From the NCBI GenBank assembly GCA_964537035.1, contig CAZIAK010000001.1, positions 186,001-250,000 of the forward strand: a DNA stretch of 64,000 nucleotides. The letters are read 5' to 3'. Made by a program: the position numbers and the translations under genes. Source of the DNA: CAZIAK01 sp964537035. Its GTDB lineage: Bacteria; Planctomycetota; B15-G4. Below are positions 43,301 through 50,296 of this stretch, one piece after another. Under the pieces are notes generated by a model, which saw nothing but the letters and a program-made list of their open reading frames with translations, did no database searches and was not told the origin of the DNA. Each line of letters begins with the position of its first letter. The first letter of the stretch is position 1.

Positions 43301-44883
43301 TCGCCAACATCGTCGTCGCTGGCGTCGTCGTCGGACTCGCCGGCCTCGTCTTCGTCACCGCCCTCGTCAGCTTCTGGAGGAGTGTAGCGCTTCGAGCCGT
43401 CCCGCAGATCGAACAGCTGACCGTCGACCACCACCAGCCGCACCTCGGCTTCGTCGTCGACCGGTGTGCCGTCCCAGACGGTGATGCTGGCCAGACTGCC
43501 GGGGACCAGCTCTCCCCGCGGAGCGGCCGACCCCATGAGACGGCTCGGAGCCGTGGTCAAGGCCCGCAGTGCGTCGCTGCGATCCAGGCCGCCGTGCTCG
43601 ATGGCCGTGGCCACCCCGGCCAAGAGGGTGCTGGAGTCGCTGTCGAAGGAGCCAAAGGCCACCGGGACGCCGGCAGCGATCAGCTCGGCTGCACACGACA
43701 CTCGCTCCACCCAGCGGTCGTGCTGGTCAGCCAGCAGGCGGTCTGGCTCGATGGCGGCATAAGGCAAGGGCGCTGGCCAGTTGCCATCCGCCAGCCGCTC
43801 GGGCAAGGCGTCCTCGTCGCTCTCGCCTTCGTCGTCGCTCTCTCCCTCGTCGTCGTTGTCGCCTGCGTCGTCGCCTTCTTCGTCGTCGTCCCCATCGTCG
43901 TCATCACCCTGGGGGTTGTCAGGTTCGTCGGGAAAGTCGAGGTCGAGGATCACACCGACGTCTTGCGCCAGCAGTTCATCGGTGAGTTCCCAGGCCTCCT
44001 GGCCTCCCACGATGACCAGATCGAGGCCACCGAACGTCTGGGCCAGCTGCAGGGCCAGACGAATGTCCTCTTCTGCGTCGGCGCGCAGGGCCAGCTGCTG
44101 CCGCCCCTCAAGCACGGGCAGAATGGCCTCAAGCCCCGGGTCCTGCAGGGGCCGCCGTGACGAGAGGCCCTCCGCGAAACGTTCCCCCATCAGGCCCTGG
44201 TGCTGGGCATCCAGGAAGAACTGACGCAGGTGCGCCATCACGCCCATCAACGTGGCAGGGTACGCCGTGCCCGAGTAGTCGCCCCGGCCGGCACGCCAGG
44301 TGAGCGAACCGAACTGAGCCCGCGAGCCACCGAACAACGATTCACGAGCGGGCAGGCCACTGGGAAGAAGCCACGCGCCGCGCCCGGCCAGCAGCATGCC
44401 GTCAGGCGCCACCATGACCGCGCCGAACCCAGCCTCGCGAACGCCCTCCAGATCGGCATCCTCGAGGGCCAGGGCTCGCCGCGCTTCGCGGTCTGGCGCC
44501 AGCCCTCGGCGATTGCCGTCGACCATGGCCGAGAGGGTGTCCCGGCCATCGTCGATGGGTCGACCTTGCATCTCATCGTGATCGGGAAACTCGAGCAGCC
44601 CGTGGTGGGCCGCGTCGATGAATGCCGCAGAAAGCGTCAGCCCCCGGACATCCACCGCCAACGCGTCGGCGGGCAAGGGCAGATCGACGCCCACCGCTTC
44701 GATGAGCCCGTTGCGCACGATCACCACGGCGTTCTCCAGTGGCTCTGCATCGGCGGCGACGAACACTGTGCCTCCCACCAGGGCGATCGAACCGGAGTCC
44801 GTCTGGGATACGGCGAGCGCAGTGGTGGGCGCGCTCAAGAGCAGCGCCAGCAAGGCAACGAGGTGTGGCGTACGGAATGACAT
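40297..44883 (-). CDS. Giant secreted triple amidohydrolase-like protein
   Basis: ATG 44883 gives 1528 aa with a signal peptide (1-24, ending ALAV). Three imidazolonepropionase-type amidohydrolase units follow: an N-terminal one that keeps the fold but not the metal motif (AAFIDAAHHG), a central active-looking one with DAHSH (about residue 676), HSHCYRAHE (about 840) and NSDSGDH (about 922), and a C-terminal one (PGLVDGG, FRSGSAHGSR) also lacking metal ligands. Two poly-Asp/Glu linkers separate them (about nt 43,795-43,930 and 43,155-43,390). A TAGTCT about 30 nt upstream of ATG is a -10 candidate. Downstream gene is a coupled M28 peptidase. Confidence 0.8.
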   Translation of the reverse strand: MSFRTPHLVALLALLLSAPTTALAVSQTDSGSIALVGGTVFVAADAEPLENAVVIVRNGLIEAVGVDLPLPADALAVDVRGLTLSAAFIDAAHHGLLEFPDHDEMQGRPIDDGRDTLSAMVDGNRRGLAPDREARRALALEDADLEGVREAGFGAVMVAPDGMLLAGRGAWLLPSGLPARESLFGGSRAQFGSLTWRAGRGDYSGTAYPATLMGVMAHLRQFFLDAQHQGLMGERFAEGLSSRRPLQDPGLEAILPVLEGRQQLALRADAEEDIRLALQLAQTFGGLDLVIVGGQEAWELTDELLAQDVGVILDLDFPDEPDNPQGDDDDGDDDEEGDDAGDNDDEGESDDEGESDEDALPERLADGNWPAPLPYAAIEPDRLLADQHDRWVERVSCAAELIAAGVPVAFGSFDSDSSTLLAGVATAIEHGGLDRSDALRALTTAPSRLMGSAAPRGELVPGSLASITVWDGTPVDDEAEVRLVVVDGQLFDLRDGSKRYTPPEADEGGDEDEAGESDDDASDDDVGEVQADEAMESISEDAAADAVSDASASASADDEGPAADERADDEDDDDEEVYDGPLATTPYQVALAAAERAGGESTWPVELDRDREPSLKTGGDLLLRGATLHTVTRGTLEGQDMLVLGGRISSIGENLSAPEGVAIIDGTGLHAMPGVLDAHSHIAIRGGVNEWTRNITPEVTIEDEVDPDDVGIYRALAGGTTSARLLHGSANAIGGRHEMVKLRWGVSAPEMVMKGAPRGVKFALGENPRQANWGSGGRFPKTRMGVAASIRRAFEAGQDYAKKWEGFRTAEAAGEDPDPPRRDLRLEALEGILSGAISIHSHCYRAHEILMLIEVAEAFGVKVATFQHVLEGYKVAAEIRAHGGLGASTFIDWWGFKFEAYDAIPFNPALVHEAGVMMSINSDSGDHIRRLNLEAAKAVKYGGVPEADAMAMVTLVPAKQLGVDDRLGSLDVGKDADFALYNGHPFDTLARVERSFVDGRLMFERRDDVYADWNAELDRRIEAGRAALADLPEFEAPADVQARNEQVDAQALTALGAAPTGTRAASTPARPFAAPVALVGATVHTMERDEDGLAIVHPEGTVLLADGLIAAVMPNKVEAARLEAEGYEVRDLSGSHIWPGLVDGGTTVGLGEISAVQQSMDVYEVGGDQPDMRASMGWHPDSETIPVARANGITSALIEPGGGWVRGQSALFGLEGWTVSEAIIAEGAALHLGTPRTRRDEDRIEFDAGEHRDVDHLCLGGGGTDAHAEHDHESVLTGGPDPEKLAERIESAWASLAQLFADAREYARWSAAAAKSGEQGPAFDPRLDAMGPYALGVAPVVFHADRADQIADALDFADTHGLWAIISGGREAWKVADRLALADVGVLVGPVLSMPMGRSATYDGPYSNAGLLHRAGVRIGFRSGSAHGSRDLPYHAAMAVAFGLDHDAALSALTRGTAEILGLGDQVGRLAPGLRADLLITAGDPLQIRTPIEDVIIGGRAVGTDSKHTRLYERYRERLREPGAAHLR

Positions 44884-44927
44884 GCGGGACTCCCAGGCGA
44901 TCGGCGAGCGCCCGAGACTAGCCGCGC

Positions 44928-46544
44928 TCAGGCCAGCGGTCGAGCGGCAGCTCTCTGAGCAACCCTTCGTTCTTCTCGGCGACGCCCCGCAGCCAGCGCC
45001 TGTTCGGCCACGGCCGGAGGGATCTCTCGACCGCAAGAGTGGCGGAAACCTTGCGCGAATCGTTGTCGATCTGTGCGCGTGATCCAGGCCGGGAGATCGG
45101 CGAGTTGCGAGAGCATGCGCAGCAAGGCCCTTTCGTCGTGGGGCCTGCCCCTGCGCATGCCGTCCAGATCGATGAGCTGGACATCCGCCAGGCCTGGGGG
45201 CGGCGACGTGCGACGGTCCCGGGTGGGCTGCATCTGCCCGGGCCTCACCATCACGTTCTTGGAGGACAGGTCCGCGTGCCGCAATCCCGCGCGACTGAGA
45301 CAGCCCACCACGTGGCCCAAGGCTCTGGCCACAGGCCCGCGCACTGCCACGGTCGAGGCGCCCCGCAGTTGGGTGGCCAGATCGCGCAGGCTCAGTGCAC
45401 CCTCCAGTTCGACAGTGACGAGCCAGGCCGAGCCGTCTCGTTCTTCGGCCAGAGCCAGCGCCTGGGGAGTCGGTACGCCGTGGACATCACAGCGGCGGGC
45501 GCTGATCCATGCCCGTCGAGCTCGGGACTGACCGAGCCAGCGACGAAGAGCCAGCAGTGGCCCGCTGCGCCGGTAGTGCTTGACCACCCGCCCCTGACCA
45601 CTGGCCACGTCGCAGCTGCTGACCTGTGCGGCCCGGGCGTCCCCCAGCAGCGCCCCGCCCGCCGCGACCAGCTGGCGATGCTGGACCACGTCTGCGGTCA
45701 GCTGTGCGCCCGAGTATTCTCGCAGTCGATGAACGCCCCACCCGTTCACCTGTTCGGCCACGAACTCTGACGACGTGCGCAGACAGCGAGCAGCCCGCCC
45801 CCGTTGGTAGTCGGCGGCGAAGCGGTCGAGGGCCGCACACAAGCCTCGCACCGCCTCGGCCGGGTCGTCCCCTCGTTCACGGGCATAGACTTCGGCCAGG
45901 TGATCCGCTCCGTCAAGGGAGACGGTCTGGCGCATGGAGTACACCAGCCGGGCCAGGGTATCCCAGCGCTGCCGAGCGGTGATCCGCCACACATGCCACA
46001 GCGAGTGCAGGTCAATGATCACCAGTTCGCCGTTCTCATCGAGCAGCAGGTTGCCGGCGTGCAGGTCGCGATGCAGAAACGGGTGTCCGTGCATGTGTGC
46101 TACCACAGCCACCGCCTGCTCGGCGAGAGCCAGGCAAGCCGCGGGGTCGTCCAGCTGTTGCACCAGCACATCGGCCAAGGGCCTGGCACCCGCAACGAAA
46201 CGGGACAGGAACCAAGACTCGACCAGCCGACCCGACTGCCAGCGGTCGGCGAAGGCCAGGGGGCGAGCGCTCGGCAGCCCCGCCCGACAAAAGCTCTCCA
46301 TGGCCCGGTACTCACGCTCGGCCCGTCCGCCGAGCAGGCGGGTCTTCAGCCCCTCGCCTTCTCGGAGGCGGTAGTGCTTGAGCAGCAGATCGCCCGCCGC
46401 CCCGGGGACCTTCCAGACGCTGCGTATTCGGTTCTCCTTGATCAGCTCCCGATCGTCGGGCAGCTGGCCCGCCTCGAGCGCGAGACTCAGTGCGGACAGC
46501 TCACCTTGGGGCGGCGAGGCCCAAACCCAGGGGAGGCGGCTCAT
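44928..46544 (-). CDS. Tandem lipopolysaccharide-kinase (WaaP/KdkA-like) protein
   Basis: The 538-aa protein carries two consecutive LPS-core-kinase-like domains. The first has FLHRDLHAGNLLLDENGELVIIDL with the HRD and DxxS features; the second has RHADLSSKNVMV and LIDLDGMRRGR. Both keep the catalytic Asp residues, but the second has HAD for HRD. WaaP/Kdo kinases phosphorylate heptose or Kdo in the LPS core, and the divergent glycosyltransferase at 46688 fits that setting. The fusion of two such kinases is unusual. Whether both are active is not known. Confidence 0.8.
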   Translation of the reverse strand: MSRLPWVWASPPQGELSALSLALEAGQLPDDRELIKENRIRSVWKVPGAAGDLLLKHYRLREGEGLKTRLLGGRAEREYRAMESFCRAGLPSARPLAFADRWQSGRLVESWFLSRFVAGARPLADVLVQQLDDPAACLALAEQAVAVVAHMHGHPFLHRDLHAGNLLLDENGELVIIDLHSLWHVWRITARQRWDTLARLVYSMRQTVSLDGADHLAEVYARERGDDPAEAVRGLCAALDRFAADYQRGRAARCLRTSSEFVAEQVNGWGVHRLREYSGAQLTADVVQHRQLVAAGGALLGDARAAQVSSCDVASGQGRVVKHYRRSGPLLALRRWLGQSRARRAWISARRCDVHGVPTPQALALAEERDGSAWLVTVELEGALSLRDLATQLRGASTVAVRGPVARALGHVVGCLSRAGLRHADLSSKNVMVRPGQMQPTRDRRTSPPPGLADVQLIDLDGMRRGRPHDERALLRMLSQLADLPAWITRTDRQRFAQGFRHSCGREIPPAVAEQALAAGRRREERRVAQRAAARPLA

Positions 46545-46675
46545 GAATCAGAGGCTCTGTGAACGAGAGGACCGTCTCGGGCATCCGAGGCGCGACGGCG
46601 CCCACCATGATAAGAAGCTGAGCGGCCATGAGAAGCTGGGCCGTGGCACCCCGTGAGTCGTGACGCTCTGGATGC

Positions 46676-46681
46676 TAGCCT
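46676..46681 (+). promoter_or_regulatory. Putative -10 hexamer TAGCCT 6 nt before glycosyltransferase GTG
   Basis: TAGCCT is followed by six bases and then GTG 46688, so a start at the predicted +1 would coincide with the initiation codon. No good -35 visible. Confidence 0.4.
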
Positions 46682-46687
46682 CGGGCC

Positions 46688-47857
46688 GTGCGCGTCGCCC
46701 TGATCTACAAGCGTTATGCCCTGCACGGCGGCTCCGAACGCCAGCTGTCCATGCTGGCCCGCGACCTGGCGGAGCGCGGCCATGAGGTCCATGTCTTCTG
46801 CCGCTCCGTTCGTGCAGATCCTCCCCCTGACGTCACCTTGCATGTGATGCCGCCCCTGCCCCTGCCCGGATCGGCGGCGATGTTCGTCTTCTCGGCCTGG
46901 GCTCGCTGGGCCTGCGCCCGACACGAGCGCCGTCACGGCCCCTTCGACGTCCACCATGCCTACGGACGCACCGTGGGCCAGGACGTCTACCGGGTAGGCG
47001 GCGGCTGCCATCGCACCTATCTGGAGCACGCCCACGCCCTCGATCGCCCGGCCTGGTGGAGACGCTGGGCTCGAAGCAGCCCGGCCCAGAAGTGGAAGGC
47101 CGACCTCGAACAACGCGCGTTGTCAGCCCCCCCCGGACCGTTCGTGATCACGAACAGCGGCATGGTGCGAGACGACCTGATCTATCGCTACAGCCTGCCC
47201 GCAGAGAAGCTCACCGTGGTGCACAACGGCGTCGACCTCAACCGCTTCAGGCCGCCGGTAGACGACGAACGAACCGCCATGCGCGAGACCTGGGGCGTGC
47301 AGTCCGACGACGAAGTGGTGCTCTTTCTGGGCACGGGCTTCGCACGCAAGGGACTCGAGGCCACGTTGCGCGCCGTGGCGTCGCTCGGCGCCGAACGTCC
47401 CCGGCTGAGACTCGTCATCGCCGGGCGTGACGGGAAGATGCCTCGTTGGCAGCGCTTGGCAGCCGAGCTCGGTCTCCACGAGCAGGTGATCTGGGCGGGC
47501 CCCACCAGCACTCCAGAAGCCTGCTATCGCGGTGCAGATGTGTACGCCCTGCCCACGGCCTACGACCCCGCGGCGAACAGCACCCTGGAGGCCCTGGCCA
47601 GCGGCCTGCCCGTGGTCACTTCTGCCATGAACGGCGCCGCCGAGATTCTCGACGAGGGCACACACGGCACCATCCTCCCCTGCCCGGTGCACCCCGACGA
47701 TCTGGCAGCGGCCCTGAGCCACTGGCTGGACCAAGCCGACGACAGCGCCGTACGAGAGCAGAATCGCGAGCGGGCCCGGGGCTTTCCTGCTGCTGGCAGT
47801 TGCGAGCAGATCCTGGATGTCTACCGTGCCATGCTGGCCCACCGCAACTCACCCTGA
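46688..47857 (+). CDS. GT4-family glycosyltransferase (WaaG-like)
   Basis: The 389-aa product is a two-domain GT-B enzyme. The N-terminal half begins VALIYKRYALHGGSERQL, resembling WaaG/RfaG heptose glucosyltransferases, and the C-terminal half has the nucleotide-binding stretch VVLFLGTGFARKGLEATLRAV plus the E-x7-E-type motif in TLEALASGLPVV. Likely role: adding a sugar to the LPS core or related glycan. GTG 46688 is used because an in-frame start only 6 nt after TAGCCT gives the typical N-terminus. It is divergent from the kinase gene. Confidence 0.85.
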   Translation: MRVALIYKRYALHGGSERQLSMLARDLAERGHEVHVFCRSVRADPPPDVTLHVMPPLPLPGSAAMFVFSAWARWACARHERRHGPFDVHHAYGRTVGQDVYRVGGGCHRTYLEHAHALDRPAWWRRWARSSPAQKWKADLEQRALSAPPGPFVITNSGMVRDDLIYRYSLPAEKLTVVHNGVDLNRFRPPVDDERTAMRETWGVQSDDEVVLFLGTGFARKGLEATLRAVASLGAERPRLRLVIAGRDGKMPRWQRLAAELGLHEQVIWAGPTSTPEACYRGADVYALPTAYDPAANSTLEALASGLPVVTSAMNGAAEILDEGTHGTILPCPVHPDDLAAALSHWLDQADDSAVREQNRERARGFPAAGSCEQILDVYRAMLAHRNSP

Positions 47858-47872
47858 TGATGAGGACACCCC

Positions 47873-48127
47873 ATGCCTGAGCACTCGAAGTACCAGAAGG
47901 GCGTGATCAAGCGCTACTACGACAACAGGGACACCATCGCCCTGCAGAAACTGGGCGAGATCGTCAGCAACCTCTACCTCGAGACGAGCGAGGCCAAGAT
48001 CAAGCGCTCCTGGAAGAGCGCCCACACCCAGATGCTGGCGGCGGGCATCCACCCTCACCAGGCTGATCACATCCTGGAAGAACAAGACCTGGGCGCCCTG
48101 GCGAAGATCATCTCTGACCTCACCTGA
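47873..48127 (+). CDS. Small conserved protein of unknown function (84 aa)
   Basis: The 84-aa product begins MPEHSKYQKGVIKRYYDN and is helical and charged, with no cysteine and no signal. It looks like an orphan family I recall from planctomycete genomes, but this cannot be confirmed here. It lies 15 nt after the glycosyltransferase and probably shares its transcript. The start is likely: it has the GAGGACACC pre-region and the family-like N-terminus. Function unknown. Confidence 0.65.
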   Translation: MPEHSKYQKGVIKRYYDNRDTIALQKLGEIVSNLYLETSEAKIKRSWKSAHTQMLAAGIHPHQADHILEEQDLGALAKIISDLT

Positions 48128-48128
48128 T

Positions 48129-48142
48129 CGGGGTGCGCCCCG
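48129..48142 (+). terminator. Small GC-rich hairpin after the 84-aa gene
   Basis: CGGGG (48129-48133), loop TGCG, CCCCG (48138-48142), one base after the gene's stop. A CACCGCGGTG palindrome follows. No T-tract; the convergent MIPS gene ends at 48165. Confidence 0.4.
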
Positions 48143-48164
48143 CCACCGCGGTGAGCGCGGGCTG

Positions 48165-49418
48165 CTACGGCTCGCTCGCGGCGGCCTTCGTTTCGCTGCG
48201 CTTGGCCAGGAAGTCCATCAGCGAATGGAACTGCTGGTGGAGGTCGTGCTCCCCCACGCCCAGGGGCGACTTGAAGTAGCAGGCCAGATGGGAGAGGGGT
48301 CCGGCCTGTCCGTCACGGAGCGCCAGGTCGAGGAAGCGCACCATATCCAGGACCAGAGGCGCGGCCAAGATGGCGTCGCAACCCTGCCAGACGAACTGCA
48401 TGGACATCTTGTGGTCGAGGAAGCCGCGAAAGTGAATGAAGTCCCAGGCGGTCTTCAGGTCGTCGAGCGACTCGACATAGTCGATGCCCACGTGGGTGTG
48501 CAGCGGGTAGCCGAGAATGCCCTGCAAGACCGCGTCCTTGCTGCGCACCTTGCTGGCCAGATTGTCGCCGTGAGACAGCACCTGCCCATCTCTGTCGCCC
48601 AGGATGTTGTAGCCCTGCCATGACAGCACCTGCAGGTTGCGGTACTTGAACATGGGAGCCAGGGCGCTCTTCACCAGGGTCTCCCCCGTCTTGCCGTCGT
48701 TGCCCATGAAGGGCAGGCCGCGCTCAACACCCAGACTGGCCAGGGCCGGGCAGAGCGCTGCCATGGACGGCGTGAAGTTCAGGTAGCCGCAGCCCTCCTC
48801 GAACGCGGCCATCGAGTAGAGCATGGAGGGGCGCACCTGGTCCCGGCCATCGGCGTTGATGATCCTGGTCAGGTCGGCGGGCGTGGCCAACTCTGATAGG
48901 CCGTCATCGCCGAGGGTCAGGTCAGGCTCGGTGGAGGCCAGGTTCACGACGACGACCCGCTGCAACTGATGAGCCTCGCGAAACTCGCGGATGTCCTTGC
49001 GCAGTCTGGCCACCGTGTCCGCCAGGGGCTCCGGCTCGCCCGCGTCCTTGTCCGTGAGCAGGGACTCGATGGCGTCACCACTGTTCACGATGGTCCCGGG
49101 GCGGAGGTTCTTGGAGATCTCATCGAGCTCAGAACGCAGCTCCTGGATCACCTCCAGGTCGAGAGAGCCGCTCAGCTTGTAGACCTGGTAGGCGCTCTCC
49201 CAGTAGTTGGAGGCCCGCACCTCGTGGCCGCCGAAGACCAGCTGGTCCAGGTCGACCAGGTCAAGGCTGGCAAACTCGGGGCGGTTGGTCACCAGCCCCG
49301 TGTCTGAGACCAACTCCCGAGCCACGGCCCGAGCCCCCAAGACCATCGTGGTGCCGAGGCCACCCAGGGCACCGACAATCCAGACACCGACACGATCGGA
49401 CACGAAGGGCTCCAGCAT
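48165..49418 (-). CDS. myo-Inositol-1-phosphate synthase
   Basis: The 417-aa product belongs to the inositol-1-phosphate synthase family, which converts glucose-6-phosphate to inositol-1-phosphate using NAD. Supporting features are the NAD loop WIVGALGGLGTT near the N-terminus, NLASTEPDL, PSMAALCPALASLGVERGLPF-type and GNDGKTGETLVKSALAP with the catalytic Lys region, and SWQGYNILGDRDG. It is slightly shorter than eukaryotic MIPS but near the bacterial/archaeal type. Likely feeds inositol lipids or solutes. It converges with the 84-aa gene. Confidence 0.92.
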   Translation of the reverse strand: MLEPFVSDRVGVWIVGALGGLGTTMVLGARAVARELVSDTGLVTNRPEFASLDLVDLDQLVFGGHEVRASNYWESAYQVYKLSGSLDLEVIQELRSELDEISKNLRPGTIVNSGDAIESLLTDKDAGEPEPLADTVARLRKDIREFREAHQLQRVVVVNLASTEPDLTLGDDGLSELATPADLTRIINADGRDQVRPSMLYSMAAFEEGCGYLNFTPSMAALCPALASLGVERGLPFMGNDGKTGETLVKSALAPMFKYRNLQVLSWQGYNILGDRDGQVLSHGDNLASKVRSKDAVLQGILGYPLHTHVGIDYVESLDDLKTAWDFIHFRGFLDHKMSMQFVWQGCDAILAAPLVLDMVRFLDLALRDGQAGPLSHLACYFKSPLGVGEHDLHQQFHSLMDFLAKRSETKAAASEP

Positions 49419-49804
49419 TCCTGGCTCTGCGAACGGGCGAAGCCGGAGATCCTACCCTCGGCCCGGCTCAAATACCGGGCCCGAGGTCAGGGAGTCGTGT
49501 TTCCCTGGTGTTTTGCCCCTCCATCAAGGCCTCCGGCAGGGCCCGCAAACGGGCATTTCACGCCCCTTCGACGGGCGATACCCTGTCGGCCACGCTAGAG
49601 AAGGCCCTCTCAAGAGGTTCACCGAGAGCCCTTGCGACGATTTCAAGTTGTTTCATATCCGTCACTTACGAACGATCACAGACAGCCATACCACATCTAG
49701 GGTTGCGGCAAATCTGCCACCGGCATATCTTGTGCTTTTCCTAGTGTCGGAACGTGTACGTGGCGGTCAGTTACCGGCAGATCATTCCGTGGGAGGGACG
49801 ATCC
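49419..49804. other. AT-richer intergenic and promoter region
   Basis: About 386 bp between the MIPS start and the small Sm-like gene. No supported gene. The half nearest 49805 is noticeably AT-richer than the rest of the window. TTGCGG (49703-49708) and TATCTT (49726-49731), 17 bp apart, form a plausible sigma-70 promoter. A TAGGAT near 49453 (minus strand) could serve the MIPS gene. Confidence 0.5.
49703..49731 (+). promoter_or_regulatory. Predicted sigma-70-type promoter for the 78-aa gene
   Basis: TTGCGG and TATCTT are separated by 17 bp, the ideal spacing. Start of the gene is at 49805, leaving a leader of about 65 nt with a GGAGG ribosome-binding site. Confidence 0.5.
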
Positions 49805-50041
49805 ATGGTCCGCAAAGAGAAATCCGCGGCAGTTGCTTTTGTTGAGTCGGCCGAACGCGTCGAATGGGTCGAAGTCCATCTCGAGGATGGACGCAGGCTC
49901 CAAGGCAATGTCATCAGAAATCCGATCCGCAGGACAGGCAGCATCGTCAATGCGGTCGATGAGACCCGTTTCGACTTCCCCATCGACGCCGTTCAGGCTG
50001 TCCGACGGGTCGTCGATCCCAGGACCACCGGGCTTAGCTGA
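49805..50041 (+). CDS. Small RNA-binding-like (Sm/Hfq-fold-like) protein, 78 aa
   Basis: The ORF extends from 49754, but ATG 49805 follows a strong GGGAGGG at about 49791-49797 and gives 78 aa. The central region WVEVHLEDGRRLQGNVIRNP followed by a second beta pattern (TGSIVNAVDETRFDFPIDAVQAV) resembles a small five-stranded Sm-like barrel, though it is too degenerate to name. The rich promoter upstream suggests high expression. Function unknown. Confidence 0.55.
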   Translation: MVRKEKSAAVAFVESAERVEWVEVHLEDGRRLQGNVIRNPIRRTGSIVNAVDETRFDFPIDAVQAVRRVVDPRTTGLS

Positions 50042-50296
50042 CGCCCCGGTCCTCTGAAGTTCTCAAAACAATCCAAAAAGGTTTGTTCTGAGGCCATCCG
50101 CTCCGCCGGCTGGGCGCGTTCTCACAGCCAGCCGCCCTGCCCCCGTATCGGGAGCCGAGTGGCGACCGGTCTCAGTTGAGGGTTCCGATGATCCCTCGGC
50201 GTGTTTTGTATGCTCTGGCCGCGCCGGATCTCGCAGATGTGCTGCGATCGTCAGGTCTGCCACCCCGAATCGACCATCGCACTGGGAATACCCACC

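Noticed and set aside
43155..43390. Trinucleotide microsatellite (GTC/TCG runs)
   Set aside because: These are codons of Asp/Glu/Ser in the acidic linkers of the amidohydrolase, not a non-coding repeat.
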